Assembly: GCA_030544235.1 (NCBI GenBank)
Contig: CM060463.1
Location: forward strand, 20,791,690 to 20,855,689
Length of the DNA: 64,000 nt
Source of the DNA: Lepturacanthus savala
Taxonomy: Eukaryota; Chordata; Actinopteri; Scombriformes; Trichiuridae
Direction of reading: 5' to 3'
The translations under genes and the position numbers were made by a program. The notes beneath the pieces were generated by a model. That model ran no database searches and had not been told where the DNA came from. It saw nothing but the letters and a program-made list of their open reading frames with translations. Below are positions 1 through 14,600 of the stretch, in pieces. Numbering within the stretch: position 1 is the stretch's first letter; every line of letters starts with the position of its first letter.

Positions 1-682
1 AAATGAATGTTTTAGTCATTTTATAAACAATAACAAGAAAGTAAGCTTTTTACAGCTCTTCAAATGTAGTAATTTGTTGCTTTTCTTTGTAATTGAGGAT
101 GGACTCCTTTGGATTTGGGAAACTTTAACAGATATCTTTAACTGACTTTTCTGATACTTTATGGACAAGGTATTTAACTGATAAATCATGACAATCATCT
201 GTAACTTGTTAGAAAATGCATCGTGTGATGAGGGGTTCCATGTAGACTTTCTTTATTTGAAGGGGTCACAGGACAAAAAGGGAACCTCTTATCTATAATA
301 CAGAGCTTCGAAAGTTCCAATAAATGGACCTTGTTCTATTTGGTTTTCAAAACATCCAATTTTCAGGTTGATGTGAGCTGTCAAACTGAAGTAGAACGGT
401 TTAAATGTGGGTGGCATAAAATCTACCGACACATTACGATATACCAATTTGATCAATTGTTATTGTAGCTTGTTAGTTGGTGCAGCTTATACATGATCTA
501 TAAAGCATTAATGAGTTAAGAATTACCCAATATTAAAGCCCAACATATAATCTATTTAAAAGCTGCGTAGATAGGTGGTTGCAAATTTGCACATGCTGGT
601 ACATTCAAAGTATTTTACAGACTATCTTCCTCATCATCACTTCCCCTGTTGTCCATCTGTTACCTCCTGTTCCTCTCTTCAG
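1..682. other. EFCC1 intron sequence, upstream part
   Basis: AT-rich DNA without a convincing exon or repeat. It ends in a pyrimidine-rich tract and AG at 681-682, the acceptor of the first visible EFCC1 exon. The open frame that begins at 575 runs through this acceptor by chance; its first 36 codons are not coding. Confidence 0.6.
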
Positions 683-3600
683 GTAGGACTATGGAAAAGC
701 CACTCCAAGCATAAACTGGAGGAAGGCTGCTTTGTCGCCCACCAGAAACAAACTCCTCATAAAAGCCTGAGCAACACTGGCCTGAGAAGCAGCACCCACA
801 GCAACCTGAAGAGCCTGCAGACCATCATCCACGAGATCGAGCTGCTGCAGAGCTCCAGGGACAGACAGGCTGAGGAAGCCATTCTGTGTAATCAGAGACT
901 GGAGCAGGAACTGTGGAGCTCTAAAGAAACTGTTGCGGCGCTGGAAGACTGCAACCGAGTCCTCAAGAAGGAGCAGGCGGGCATGAGGAGGAAGGTGGAG
1001 GAGGCCAGGCAGGCGCTGCTCAGCGGCCTGGGGAAGGTGAAGGAACTGGAAGCTAAAGCCAGTCATGTGCCAGCGCTGCAGAGACACATCCTCCAGCTGG
1101 AGTCAGAGCTTCTCTACTACAGGTAAAAACACCAGGAGACACATAGTCACATAAAATAGTAGAATTGTAGCACAGCAAAAATCCTATGACATTGGGTCAA
1201 GGCAGAAGTCTAATATGACATTTTAATAGTCCAGGATTGACTGGACTGCAATTTAGACTACCACAAAAGGTTGTTACTCTGTGAGTGTTTGGATTGGGAT
1301 GTCAAAAATGTCAAAAATCTTGGTCCAAGATCAAAATAAAGCCATGTAAAATCCAAGTGAGAGCATGAGGCAATGTTCGAGACAATACTAAAGGCAATAA
1401 GGTGATACGTTATGCCAAAATGTTTTCTCTATGACACCTGACCAACAGTCCATAACCTAAAGATCAGTCAGTCATTTTCTATACCAGCTTATTCCTCATT
1501 AGGGTCGCAGGGGTCTGTTGGAGCCAATCCCAGCACTTTACAGGTAGGTATACATCCCAGATGGTCGCCATCCTATCATGGGGCACACACACCATTCACT
1601 CACACCTATGGGCAATTTTAGAGTCTCGACATGTGTTTGGAGTGTAAGAGGAAGCCTGGGAACACAGAGAAAACCCACACAAACACGGGGAGAACAACCA
1701 AACTCCACAGAGAAAGATCCCAGCTCAAGGTCTTGAACCTGAGACCATCTTGCTGTAAGGCAACAGCGCTATCCACTGCACCAACATGTTGCCCTCCAAA
1801 GAACACCAGTTTACTATTATAGAACACTAAAGAAACTAAAGAAAATATTCAGATCTGAGTTGCTGGAACTAGAAAATGTGGGTTCCTGTATGTGGACCTC
1901 TGTTGCAAGGACCACACTGCAACAATATGTGATTAAAGGTTTAACAGAAACGTGGAAATGTTGGCTGTTGAGGATGGATGGGTGAATGGATGTGAGGGGG
2001 ATGGGGGGTATAGGTGGGAAGAGGATGTCGTCAGTGAGGCTGGTCTGGGGAAGGATGTGACAGAGACTGGGGAGACCCAGTGCAGTGGTTCAGTCTCAGG
2101 CGTGGTTCCACCCGAGCTGATTATAGGCCCTGGGACAGACAGCACCTTGGAACGAGACACAGGATAGACAAGCACCGGATTGAATCAGACGAGGGAGGAG
2201 GAGGGAAGACAGGATGAAGGGAAGGGATGTGGGTAGGGATGTGGTACAAGAGATCTCAGACAAACATGGAGTGGGTTGACCAGGTATAAGCTAAGGCTTG
2301 ACAGTTGATTCCAAGTGTGTGATGAGGCATGGCCCTGCTCCCTCTGCTAAAGGATGAAACAGTTATTATATAACATCTTATACAGCTGCATTATCTCATT
2401 CACACTGAAAGTGTTCATGACTGAAAGTAACGATTATTCTCTTTTTTGGTTAATCTGCGGAAAATCCAAGACAGTGTCATCAATTTCACAAATTCAATTA
2501 GTGATGAGATTAGAAGGATATACAAAAGAATTTTTTCAAGAGATTGGGGCGGGTTGCCCCCAGTGTTTTACTTTCACTAAAAGTAAAAGTAAGTAAAAGA
2601 AATCTAAGGAGAAAACATGCCAATAAGGACAAAGGCTTAGTTCAGAATACACTAAAGAACCATATATAATAATGTTGTATTTTTATCTAAAACATGTGAC
2701 TTTTTCTCTTACTTTTAAATAACAAGCCCTGGCGATCTACCATTTTAGATCAAAAAGCAGGTTATCAGGCAACGCAATCTTGAGATCGTCAAAACAGTGA
2801 TTTGTTTTTTGCTGTTTTTCTAACCCTGATTTAGTTTTCCTCAGCTATTTTACATGTGCATGCCACCTCTCTGACCTTTAAGTTAAAAGATGTTTGTGCT
2901 CCACTTGAAGAGACAAGACATGGATGACTCTTTTAGTTCTTGAGTTGAAATAACTGCCATTGCTCAATCACTCTATGAATATCATGTTTTTATTAGGAAG
3001 GAGGGCTACATTTGAAATAAGTTCTTGGCTTCCCAGCATTAGATGTTTGCTACAACAGAGCAAACACTTCCTGGTTGTATCTGATTGGAAGAACTCTTTC
3101 ACTCATTTGGATGCTTGTGGATCTTTCAAAACCAACATGGTGACTTGCTGTTATTATTAGAAAAATTGTTTTAAAAATTGATGTATGGTGTGATATCCTG
3201 CATAGACAATGAATGGAAAGGGTCAAAACCACAGATGGAGTTGATTTTGTCTATGAGATTGCTTTGATTTTGCAATATACTGTACATGTTGATATGGGCA
3301 TTTTATTTAACACAAGAAATAATGAGGTTTGTTGAAATATTCCCTTCATTTTACATTGAAGGTAGGTAGATGCAGTAAAAATGAAAAACTAAATACTGCC
3401 CCCAGGTCATAGAGAAAGGACATGGAGCATTTGTTTTTACCTCTAAATCAGCTGTCAAATCTAATGCAGGACATGTGGCTGAATGTTCATCATTTCATGA
3501 GAAACAAAGACTTGTTTGGGCAACTTATCGTATTATCAAGGCTTTTTGTGACCAGACTGAACCGTTGTGAATTGTAAATTCTCCTAGAATAAAACTACTC

Positions 3601-6600
3601 TGTTTACTTCTGGCCTCACGCCTGGAAAACACTGCCATGCTATTTATGAAGGCTTGATGTGGTTTACTATTCCAATTTTCAGCCTTGTTGTGTTCTAGTT
3701 TATTTAACGGGCTTCGTGTGTGGCAGTCTCGGTCCTGCCTGAGCTCTGCTACTGCTGGGAACCGCTCATTTTGGTGGAAGTAAGGGTGTAATTGGACTTT
3801 TAAGAGTACAAAGCCATTGGTTTAATGTTTATCTCGGTGTTTGTTGTCTTGGCTCCAGCCATATAATCAGTGTCTGCAGGTCTGGCTTTCTTAGATAGAA
3901 AATATCTCTAAATGGTTGTAATATCTAATGCTGTTATTATGGGCTCCAAGGCACAAACAGAATCATGTGATTAAAGTCTTCGCTGCTACCTGCCTTTAGC
4001 TGTTTCAAAATAACAAACTTAGCCAACACAATTCCCTCACTTTAACCCTAAACTCTACTAATCTATGCAGGCTGCAATCCCAAAGTCTTTTCACTGCCCT
4101 TCCATTGATGGCCCTAATAGCAAATAATTCAACACCACAAAGGCCCTGGCTTGTCAAGGGAGAGCTCCATTGAGTGAGGACCTCAGCAGACTGACCATTC
4201 CCATCAATCTCCGCTCACTTCTTTCACCGCGCCCCCCAACGAACAATACCACATAGGCGCCCCGTATGGATCTTAGCAACCAAGTTCAATGAATATTCCC
4301 ACTGCAAGCCCCAATGCTCCCTCAGTCCCATCACTTGAAGACAAAGTTAAAAGGTGCTACGTGAGGTGTTTTCATGTTTCTGGGTCAATTCTTTTTCTCT
4401 TGTGGCACAAACTAAAATTCATTAACTCGCTATCCGAGTATCAGATGTCTCAGATGCGGCAGGGTTGAGTGATATGCAGAAGTGTGTCAAGTTGGTCTGT
4501 TGAAATGATCAACTGTAACTTTATCCCTGCGGCTTATTTCTAAATTGCTGTGACAAGTAATGAGATTAACTCAGCTCAGCGATGGGGGGTGGGGGGCTGG
4601 CACTGCTTCTTCACTGTGGATTCCACTTAAGCACTGTGATAATAAAGATGGGGATAGACAATCCGTAATGCGTCCTATGATCTTAAAAGCCACTATTGTG
4701 AGGCCTAAACCACCAGGATGGCCCCCACACTATGTTTTTGCACCCACAATGTTTAGGGAGCGGCAGGGAGTCATTTACGGCAATACTACGTTTTAGTAGT
4801 TGGTTTCTATGCACAAATAACGCAATGATTATGGTTTTGATGTTGTTTCACATCAATTGACACACATAATATCAATTGACATACATAAGCCAATTGAAGC
4901 ATAGAGTCTGGATATCGCCAGCTTGAAAGCTATGTTTGACCACCTTTGGTTTGATGAATAGCAGTGCGACCCAATGGGAATTTCCGAGGACAAGACCATC
5001 TAAATCTGACAGCCAATAGCCAGGGCTTTAAAAAGACATGTGACATAAGGCTGTGCAAATGATTGAATTTTAATCGTGACTTCAATGGGTGTGTCAAACA
5101 ATCTCCAATCAAATAATGAAGTTGAAAAGATATTTGACATTTTTCATTACACAATTTCTGAAAGAGAGAGCGCAAAACACAGGAACACAAGTTAGCTTAG
5201 CATAAAGACTGAAAACAGTTGGGGACAGAAAGCCTGGCTCATGTCTACCAGCTTAATAATTAACACGCATCTTGATGGTTTAATTTTTTATGTAGTTAGC
5301 TTAAGTAGTTAGCTTTTTAAAAAAAACACATTTATCTCAACCTAAGAGTTGTCAATGTTCTCAGCTAACTGCAAAAGAAAGTGAAAAAGCAGCAGCAACA
5401 TTTTTTCTCCAAACTATTAATTTAATTGTGATTTTTCTCCTTTTAGTGTTTTTTTTTTTTTTTATAAATTTTTTTTTGGTATTTATGGTGTGCAGATTTC
5501 TTATCTAGAAAAATCCCCTTTTAACCTTCCATCGATGCCAGAAGCCAATTTTTTTTTTTTAATTGCGGTCATCAGTATGAAACCTCAGACGTGTGGGTGT
5601 TGTTGCATAACTTGTGATTTATTTGACGCCTCTGCTGTAACCAACCAGTGGCCGAGACCTCGACAGGACTTAATGATTCCAGAAAAGTCTTTGTAGGACC
5701 GCGATCGTCCAAACGTGTCACATTTAGCTCTGTTTCTCGAGCAGCAGAAGGTGAAGTGAGTCTAAATCAGTCACTGTAGCCTATAAAGCTTTGTGTGGGC
5801 CAGAGGGATCTGACAATAGGAAGCACTTGGAGAGGAACAAAAAGACATGAGGGGGAGGAAAACCTACCATCTGGAGGAAGAGGCAAACACTCGACTATTT
5901 GTTCACGAAATGACGGACGTGTTTTGCAAGACCCACAGGGGTGGAATAGCCTCGTTCAGCTTTCCATCTTTATTTTTCTGCTCTGAAAAGAAGATATAGA
6001 GTGGGGGGAAACGAAATCGGTCGTTAAAGGGAACTCTAGCAGACTTCAGTCCACTACGTCTTTGTTTTATCGTCCGCTTGATTCCAGGTGTTTATACAGT
6101 CCAGGGATTTCACACCCACATATGTCCCAAGCTGCAAGTTAAAAATTCACTTTTTCTAATTTTTTTTAACAGCAAGGCTACTTTTTTACGGCTCTTCTTT
6201 TTTAACCCCCCCTCCCCATCCATCCCTCAGGGGAGGCGTAATCTACCAGCCTTTTCATGCTCTCTGCATGGCGCCTGAGAGCGGAGGGGAGAGGAGGGTC
6301 CGGCACCATTTATCTGCCTCCGGACAAGAGCTGCAGCATTGTGCGGAGCAGGTGCTGTGCCACGGCTTTTCCCTTAACCCTTTAAAAAACATGGAAAGGA
6401 CACATTCGAGGGACCCGTCCTGCCTCGCTGCCTTAATTGTTGCTCTTGAGCGGCCTTCAAAAAAAAAAAAAAAAAAAACTGCACTGCCAAGTGGGCTCGT
6501 TTTTCCCGTTTGAACCGCTGCCCCGCTCTCTTTGGTTTGGAGGTATGCTGACATGAGCAGAAATACATCACACAGAAAAGTATCTTATAAACTTCTGCCA

Positions 6601-8776
6601 CCCACCCTTGTTGGACTTCCCTCGCTGTATATTTCTCTCTGCTTTTAATACCCCTCGTTTGTTTGACTTTGGGGGTTTCTTTGCACTTCGCTTGCTGAGG
6701 AAAGCTTAAACACTCTCACCCTAAAACGTTACGGGCTTTTTGTGTTTGGATTAAATCCTCGACAATAACACGGTGTAACAAATTTTGTATTTGATTTTTG
6801 TTCCATGTGTTATTTCCTAATTGATACTTATATATTTGCTTTAAAAAAGTATAGAAAATGGCTATTATTCCCTTCAAAACTTTGCTTTGGTGACCACAGT
6901 GATGTTTTGAATTGTACAATACAGTTCATAAGTTTGGGGTCACCCAGACAATTTTTGACAAAAGTCAAACTTTTATTTACCACCACGAGTTGTAAAATAA
7001 ATAGAAAATGTTATTACATGAGCCTTCTGACCCAATGAGCAAACACATTGTTCCATTAGAACACTGGAGTGATAGTTGCTGGAAATGGGCCTCTATACAC
7101 CTATGTAGATGTTGTACCAAAAACAGACATCTAATAGCCATTTATCACACTAGCAATGTATAGAGTGTATTTATGATTAGTTTAAAGTTATCTTCATTGA
7201 AAAAAATAGTACTTTTCTTTCAAAAAAAGGAAATTTCTAAGTGACCCTAAACTTTTGAACGGTAGTTTCCATTCACATAAAATCTGAATAAACAATATAT
7301 GAATCACTGGATAGAATGTGATTAACAGGAAGATACAAAGAAATGGAAAAAGGATTCCTGGAAAGGAATAAAAGGTTTTGCAATTTACCTAATGAGAACA
7401 TGTCTCAGGGATAAATATCACATTTCGTAATGTAAAACCACAACTTTAATAGAAAGAAGTACCTGCCAAATACTTTGTACAACATCCGTCTGTGTTTGAA
7501 CTTGTGCTATTATTGCAGACAGATAAACCACAGATAGCATGTAAGCTAGGTGCTTTTCATCAGTAAATCTCTTTAAATTACTTATTTTGTGGTTGTTTAC
7601 CATTGTACTTGCTGTGTTGTTTTCTGTTTGTGCTCCATACCATGATGTGTGTGGTCCGGAGTCAATAAAATCAGACATCTGAAATGTATTTGGAGGGCTG
7701 ATTTGTGAATGTGTTTTAGAGTATAACTGTAAAAAAAACAACTACTTACTACAAAACATTTGTGGCCACTTCTGTATAACGTTAGTATGAATACATGTTT
7801 ACTTTTATATGTAGTTTTTAAGACTACATGTGAAAGACAAAATGCAAATTCTCCTGTTTTCCCATTGAAACAGTTTAATCAGGTAAAAAAAAAAGTTTGA
7901 AGGGCATAATAGCTTTTTCTACACCTTTTTAACCTTCCTTCCTTCCTTCCTTCCTTCCTTCTTTCCTTCCTTCATTCAACCTTCCTGTTGTCTTCCAGGG
8001 TCAAGCTGACCTCACTGTTGCTTCCTTCCTTCCTTCCTTCCTTCCTTCCTTCCTTCCTTACTTACTTCATTTCTAAACCTGAGAATAACAGAAGGGTTAA
8101 TTAGGAAATAATGCTCACTAGCCAGGAGCAAACATTGTGTTAGTGTAATCATGTCTCTGAAACTGTTTTATTCGTATCCCAGAAACCGCCTCATTGTGCG
8201 AGGTAACCCAGGACGACTTGATTAATAACTGTCAGCTAAGTAAACACAAACCCTCCCCTTCACCCGTCTCCGTCACGCCAACAAGCGGTGAACTACAAGT
8301 TCATGCACAGGTTTAACGGTGGCGCCCTCATCTGTAAAAAAAAAAGGAGCCTTGTCATTGACCGATGGCACCTGAAAGAGGAAACTGCTCTTCAGGGGAG
8401 CGGGGGAGTGGGGTCGGCGATGGCGGTGGGGAGGTTTAGTGTTGATGGAAAGTTCACTTCAGCGCTCCACTGTGATAAACACAGGGAGGACTCTGGGTGT
8501 CCTGGCTCTAACAACATACAGCTGGACTCCCCCCTCCCCCCCACAGGCCTAAAAAAACAGCTTTAGACTTTTGCTAATAGGGCAGAGTACAGGATACTAT
8601 TAATTAGAAATGGCCTGACAGAGCACAATGGAGCACTTCAGCTATAATTTCATTCTGCTGTGTGTGTGTTTTCTTTAGGGATGTTGAAGTAATAAGCTCT
8701 ACAACATATAGGCCGCATAGTACTTCCAGCTCTTTTCCCCTTTGGTGAAGAATACTTTAGTTATGAAGTGTGTGTA

Positions 8777-8817
<41 letters not shown>

Positions 8818-11645
8818 GGGCCCCTTTAAACTGAAAACAGCTGCTAACTGCTGTTTGAAAATGTGTTTATGTTAGTGTTTATCTTATGAAGTAAGATAAA
8901 ATCCTTTATAATATAATAATATGATTTTATGGCCTGAATCTTTTCAGCAATAGACATTTAAACATTCAGCTGTTTTAAGACCGATGCAAATACCATTTGA
9001 AACAATATTGTGTGTCTGATTTGTTGATTTTTTCCACAAAAAATCCTTAAAATGGCATTTACTAACCCTTTCCCACATTAAACATTCCAGAATCCATAAA
9101 TTTGCAAATATATTTCATTTTCAAAAGATTATTACGTTACTGAAGAAGTCTCCTGCTCCACTGTAAGGTCCAATCTCAGTGATAACTTTGAATATTGGAC
9201 CGGAATTGGCTCCAAACTGTGTGATGTCATAGATCATGCTCGTAGGCCCGCCCCTAAAAGAAATTCCAGCAGAAGGATGTGAGAACAACCTCTGTACAGA
9301 TATCCAACATCCAACTGAAGGAACAAGGAGAAACACACATTTTTGAGTGGAGGGGGACTTTAATGTATTTGTATTCTGCTGCTAACTGGCTGTTTTTTTT
9401 TTTCCAAACTAGGATTCACCAGGATCTAAATCTAAACTTTAAAGCTGCATTAGTTAATTGTGTTTTCCACTTAACAGCAGAACAAGCTGCAAACATATTT
9501 ACATATTCTCACCCTATAAACTTTACACAACCACCAGACACGATTAAAGATAACGATTGCACTATTAACTTGAATTAGCAGTAGTGTTTCACCTTTTTTT
9601 TACCCTCCTGTTTTACCTTTCTCTCCTTTCAGCTCTGTTTTGGTCACTCTTCACTAGGTACCTGCTAACTCATGTCTGCTGTTTGGTGGTGAGCAGCATT
9701 TAGTTTTTTTTCCCAGAGCTTTTACAGGGGCCCTATTTAATATTTAAATATAAATGTATAATTTATATAAAATATAGTGTGTTTTATGTTCCAAAAGCAC
9801 CTAGTTAGGCTGGTAGCAGCAATGCAGTCTTCTTTCTCACACACTCACTCTTATAAAACCCTGTTTTTCCCCCTTCCTTCCCTACTGAAACACCCACTCT
9901 GTTGTGATTGGCCTAGTGCTGTTGGAATCTGGGGAGCTGGGGTCGGTCTGAGAAACAGAATTCATATACAAGCACTCAGAAAGGAGGGGCCGGCGGCATG
10001 GGCCCAGGGATGGTTGCTATTAACTTCCACTCCTGTTGTGACATCACAACAGGAGTCACTTCTAAATGGCTTGTGTTCGGCCAGATTTCAGCAACACCAC
10101 AAGTGAGGCCAGATACAACAGAATGAGTGGGTGGTCTTATTTCACAGTTTTTGTGTTAGCAGGAACAACAAAGACCTAAATATATACCCACAAGCACTGA
10201 AAATAAATTGGAACTCCAACTTATTAATTTAATTTCAATGTACTTCATTCATTTAGGTATTACCAATTGAAACAATCTAATTAAATTGGTTAAAATTTTC
10301 TTTTTTCAGTGTAATGGGGCCACTTTAAACTGAAAACAGCTGCTAACTGCTGTTAGAAACAAAATTTCTGAAAGCTGTGAGATTGAAGCTCTACAGTGCA
10401 GTTGTGTCAGAAAATCAAAAACTAAGCTGAAAGATGCAAAAAAGTTTTTGGTACGTTACTTAGAGTGACCCCTTTCACATCACATTCAGAGTATGTGTGT
10501 GCCATTATTAGGGCTACAACTAATGATAATTTTGACAGTTGAATAAGATCACAATTATCATAATGATTAATCATGTTTGGTTCATATAATGGTGTAAAAT
10601 ATTGATTAATGTAATAGTTAGCACCTCATTGTTTAATTAATAATTCATTTTGCAGCTCTACCTACAAGTGGTGCCACCTCCTCCTGTAACAAATTCATCC
10701 TGGACGTTTTTTGAGTGAACTGTTATCAATCATATTCATTTAAATTCAATTAGGAAAGTCATGAAGTATAAAGTTGATCAAACTCTAAAAAGCTATTTGC
10801 CTGCACAACTAGCTTGTGAGGTCATATTAAACATTAACATTGTTAACATTGGTGTACTTTCTGAAAATACTATGACACCAATATGGAAAGTTGTTTCCTA
10901 ACGTGGTACAAAATATTTAATATTTGTTTGCAGTCACTGGAAGGGGAAGTAGTATGCTACTGCATACGGAAAAATGATGTGTGAAGCTATTGTGGCTCCA
11001 CAGGGAGCTATGTGAAATATTCCTCCAGTTCTGTCACTTGAGTAAGTGTCAGTTGGGTTTAAAATGAAAAAATCGGAGTCATAAATCGGTGCAGAATTAG
11101 AAAGACGTGAGGTTAACAAAACCTCTGTAGCTTCTCATTAACTTCTACTTTTTACATTTTCATGCAATTATTTGTATTTTTTCTCCTTAAATTAAAAAAA
11201 AATATCCTTATTCATTTGTTTGTTTCATTCTGGCTTGTTTTCATAATAATTTTCAAGCCAAAAAGTGTTTTTCTGCCAGAAAGTGCAATATTTTTACCTG
11301 TTCCGTGCCCTAAATTATAAGCAATCCAACCCTTATTCCCTTTTTAAACCCTAGTATTTTTGCTTCTACCTGAGTAACGAATGAATACTGCTGACACCTC
11401 TGTCTCCAACTGGCCGTCAGTCGTCGAGTGGCATTATGGGTAATGTAGGCGCCAGGAAAAATAATGAGTGGAATTAAATGTCAATTTAAAAATGACAACA
11501 TTCCTTGGTTCTGCTGCATGGATGTTGATCCTTTTTTTCCACCCATGTGTACAGTGTAATAGGTCTGCAATGCCAGATCATAACATATTATGCAATAATT
11601 GGCTCAATATACAAAAAAGGGGAAAAAATACAGACTTGAACTGCA

Positions 11646-11687
<42 letters not shown>

Positions 11688-14600
11688 ATCTATCTCTCAG
11701 CAAAGTAAGTTAAATTAATAGATATTTTCATTTTGGCAGGTCAACCCACCCATGCTGCTTTTGCATTTGGTACATTGGCCAGAGTTTCTGTGCCTGCGTA
11801 ATGAAAGCGCTGATCAAATTTAGTCTCTGTCTGCCGTATCCCCACAGTCCGAAACTGCTTTCCAAGACGTCTGTCTGGATGACTTTCAGGTGTCTCTTCT
11901 CATCTTGTCGGAATTCTCTTGCTCCTGCCACTTCCACCACCACAACCACCATACACTTCAGGGTACCTCATCACTATCAAACCATCACGAGGCAACCTTC
12001 TTTATTAGATCTTGTGCACGGTCAAAAACAAGTTTGAAAAAGTCTCTCAAAACACAAAGACACTTTTTTTTCTTCTTCTTCACCCCTGACATATCAAAGG
12101 CCTTGCTACACTTTTCACTGGACACAAGCTGGTGCTTCCCCCCAACTGCTGTCAATTAAAGTGCAATTAGTCACACCAAAGCCTGCATTTGAATAAGCCC
12201 TCCACCAGTTCATTCCAGAGTCAGTGCGTCTCCACAGCAACCAGTAAGGTTTTGTGTGTGTGTGTGTTCACGTCCGTGCACCAGTTGTACGTCAGTCCAG
12301 CTGCCGGCCTTTGTGAACTATATAACTCCCCCCCACCAAAAGTAACTTAAATATGACTCTCTGATTGATTGCCTGAAATCACGCCGCAATTATTGACCTT
12401 CAAGCAAAGTTATTTTTTTTCCTTTTTTTCTCCCTTTGCTCAAGAAACCTAAAGTCGTACACAGATGCGGAGCATAACGTTGTCTTACAGCAGAGTCTGC
12501 CTCGTGCCAACAGGATATAGCCTAAGCATGAGTGCTCCGTGACTTTTTTTTTAGCGAGTCAGGCTGTTGAAAACCCCTTTTTTTCGGAGATTTTCTCTTT
12601 TTTTTCTGTTCACCAAGACATCATCATCTGGAAACACTTATTCTGTGATTTACGAAGGCCCCCTATCGGATTTCCCCCCCAACACACAAAAGAGCAGACG
12701 GCAGGAGGAGAAACGTAGAAAATTCAAACCTTTACAAAAAAAATATTTAAAAAAAGAAAAAAAAAAGATCAAACTGCAGTCTCAGGCTTTCTATTTTTCT
12801 ATTTTCAGTTTGAACTGATCTCTGACATAAAGGGAAAACGAAACATATAGCGTGTACATGTCTCTTTTCCTGCAGATGAAAAAGACTGCGTACTTGTTCC
12901 AATTCTGTTCCATCCAGTGTCAGTGTTCTTTCTCCTCGCATGTTGCACGCTTAACTCCTGCCTCCTGCACATTTAATAGCTGCGTTCTACCATTGACCCA
13001 CTTAACTGTAAAAAAAAAAAAAAAAAAACTTAAAGATACAATGTCTGGCTTCAATTACCCCACCCAGATTTGGCATACAACATCACAGGCCTTTATAAAA
13101 ATGATCATGGCGGTTTGTAGATGTGGCTTAATATGCGTTGCCTTGCGTTACTTGATATGTTGTCTTTGATGTAGGCGATTGGTTTGGACTGAGCCGCTCT
13201 CAGCGGTGCAAATTTGAGGAGCAGTTTTAGCCTCTTCAGTGTCATTTTATGCGCAGAGATTCCAGCACAGACGGGGTCACAGATTTGCACAGAACATGCG
13301 GTCAGACATCTATATAGATCCTTTTTTTTTTTTTTTCCAGGTCTGAGGTGTCCAAGCTCCAGCTTCCAAGCAGCAGCGGGGCAGAGCAGCAGCTGGGTGC
13401 AGGCAGCAGGCCGAACCAGAGATGCTGCTCAGACTCTCAGCACGACCGCTGCTCCCCGACAGGGCGCGCTGTGACCACCCCGGACAAAAGTAAGAGTGAA
13501 AAGGATCAAAAGCGCAGGCCTGGATGTGAAGCTATGATTGAATTCAGATGATGATAATTAAAAGAAAATAACAGATTGTTTTCATGCATGTTCATCAGAG
13601 GCATTTCTAGCCCACTTTTTAAAATGAAATCTCAGCACCCGTAAAATTAGACTTTTTTTTTACTTATACTCCTTACAGTTTCACTCACTTATCTGAACTT
13701 TATATTTCTTACATTGTAAAAATATCCTTGTTACTATGTTTTTATGACATCTATCGAGCCAAAAAGTGATTTTTCTGCCAGAAGGTTTATTATTTGACCT
13801 GCTCTGTGCTCTAAATTATTATCAGTTCAGCCCCTTTTCCCTGTTAAAAAACCTTTAAAAGGAAATAAAACGCATAAACCCATTTTTTCTGTTGCCAAAA
13901 AGTGATGACAACTCATAGAAATTTATGAGATTTAATTTTTTTTATGTATGTTCTATTTTTTTTTTTTTTAAGCTAGAAAAGTGTCAAAACATACAGTACT
14001 TGGTTGAAATGTAATATTTTAACAAGAAAAATACAGCAGGTTGTAGATTTTAAGAACTAACCTAACCTCGACTTAGAATTTATCAAAGATGTAGATATTT
14101 TGGCTAAATGAAAAAATAACCTCTGTAAGGAAAAGTAAAAACTGAGTTTGTGTGGTACGGCAAAAGGGAGAATGAAGTTTAATGGTGTGTCTTGTATTGT
14201 GAGAGTTAACTGTAAACAATTCATTTGACTGAATAGTCTCTGTTTAAGTCACCTATGCTACTTTAGGCTGTAACTGCACTACAGTAGATGGGGTTTGGAT
14301 AATAAGGACTAATCTCAATATTCATATTGTAGTACAATCACCTCTTTTCACCACACCCCTGGCTTCTACCTACCTGGACACTGATAGAGACGCTATTAAC
14401 GACGGCTGTGTGTTGTGGTGTTTAGTGGAGGAGCAGCTGTTTCGGTCCGTGGAGGGTCAGGCTGCCTCAGACGAGGAAGAGGACAAGTGGACCGGAGATC
14501 AGCAGCGGCAGGTGGACGAGGTGAAGAGGATTCTGACCAGGTTGTCCTGCTGTGGGGAAAGGTACCGCACACACTACACATCAACACGTAAAGCAGCGAC

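Noticed and set aside
689..1087. 132-codon frame antisense to the first visible EFCC1 exon
   Set aside because: Shadow of a coiled-coil exon; Leu/Gln-rich composition is the complement of Glu/Lys/Leu codons.
6255..6601. Overlapping frames around a poly-A run
   Set aside because: Poly-Lys/poly-Phe translations of an A-tract at 6459-6478.
8288..8566. 92-codon open frame in the EFCC1 intron
   Set aside because: No homology or domain I recognise, and no splice context linking it to EFCC1.
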